Assembly: GCA_002401565.1 (NCBI GenBank)
Contig: NVTL01000010.1
Location: 49,546 to 57,657 of the forward strand
Reading direction: 5' to 3'
Origin: Rhodospirillaceae bacterium
Lineage (GTDB): Bacteria; Pseudomonadota; Alphaproteobacteria; Rhodospirillales; Magnetovibrionaceae
Length of the DNA: 8,112 nt
Shown: piece by piece, positions 7,956 to 8,112 of the stretch
Position numbering within the stretch: the first letter of the stretch is position 1
How the letters are laid out: every line of letters begins with the position of its first letter
The notes under the pieces: generated by a model
Databases searched by the model: none
Told to the model about the DNA's origin: nothing
What the model saw: the letters and a program-made list of their open reading frames with translations, nothing else
Program-made: the position numbers and the translations under genes

Positions 7956-8081
7956 TTATTTTACATACTTTCAACAACATAGAGGCAATTGTTTATTTGA
8001 TCGCCATTTTGTGCTTGCTTATTTACCATTGATTTGTCACAATTTTGGAGCACCCAGACTTTATTGAAGGAGCTTCTTATC

Positions 8082-8112
8082 ATGGCGACATTCACTAAAC
8101 GTAAAGGCAAAA
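8082..8112 (+). CDS. Probable tyrosine site-specific integrase, first 10 codons only
   Basis: A strong ribosome site GAAGGAG (8066-8072) stands nine bases before the ATG at 8082. The ten visible residues are MATFTKRKGK, typical of the N-terminal SAM-like or DUF4102-type arm of phage and island integrases (MATFxKRxGK...). Its place directly after a tRNA-Ser gene strengthens the call. The catalytic Arg-His-Arg-Tyr residues lie outside the window. The 126 bases between tRNA and start are AT-rich; I see no convincing promoter there. Another short-start protein cannot be excluded from ten residues. Confidence 0.5.
   Translation, partial: MATFTKRKGK

Noticed and set aside
7522..7980. A minus-strand open frame with GFEPW...RAQRFSRPPRS-type sequence across the tRNA
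   Set aside because: This is the well-known false translation of the antisense of a tRNA-Ser gene. It runs on into unrelated intergenic and IS sequence.

Overview
The window looks like chromosomal backbone of an alphaproteobacterium (inference). The order rplU-rpmA-obgE-proB-proA on one strand, the L21 with a long Lys/Ala tail, and the style of the IS30-type transposase fragment fit that group. No rRNA or other taxonomic marker is present, so the genus cannot be named.

Layout. Positions 1-3846 (minus strand) hold a compact housekeeping block read right to left: rplU (L21), rpmA (L27), a rho-independent terminator, obgE, proB and a partial proA. obgE/proB and proB/proA each overlap by ATGA. 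A good sigma70-type promoter for rplU lies at 3968-3995. Positions 4059-5948 (minus) carry a large TPR-sulfotransferase with its own probable extended -10 promoter at 6012-6020.

Positions 6024-7442 (plus strand) are a graveyard. A small membrane protein, an unknown protein with a hydrophobic C-terminus, a membrane-bound 4Fe-4S protein, and a membrane segment with a Pro/Lys-rich tail all remain readable, but only by changing frame seven times. Six of the changes can be placed in a homopolymer run. The last gene is cut at about 7442 by a fragment of an IS30-family element, whose outer end lies near 7612. Next come about 250 bp of unassigned DNA ending in three hairpins, then tRNA-Ser(CGA) at 7866-7955. 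Just after the tRNA, at 8082, a gene starts that looks like a tyrosine integrase and leaves the window after ten codons. The tRNA 3' end is therefore a likely attachment site, and an integrated element probably begins there and continues to the right.

How the genes fit together. The left block links ribosome assembly (L21, L27, the Obg GTPase) with the first two steps of proline synthesis from glutamate. The right side is a decaying accessory region beside an integration hotspot. No complete new system is visible inside the window. The best candidate location for one is the element that starts at the right edge.
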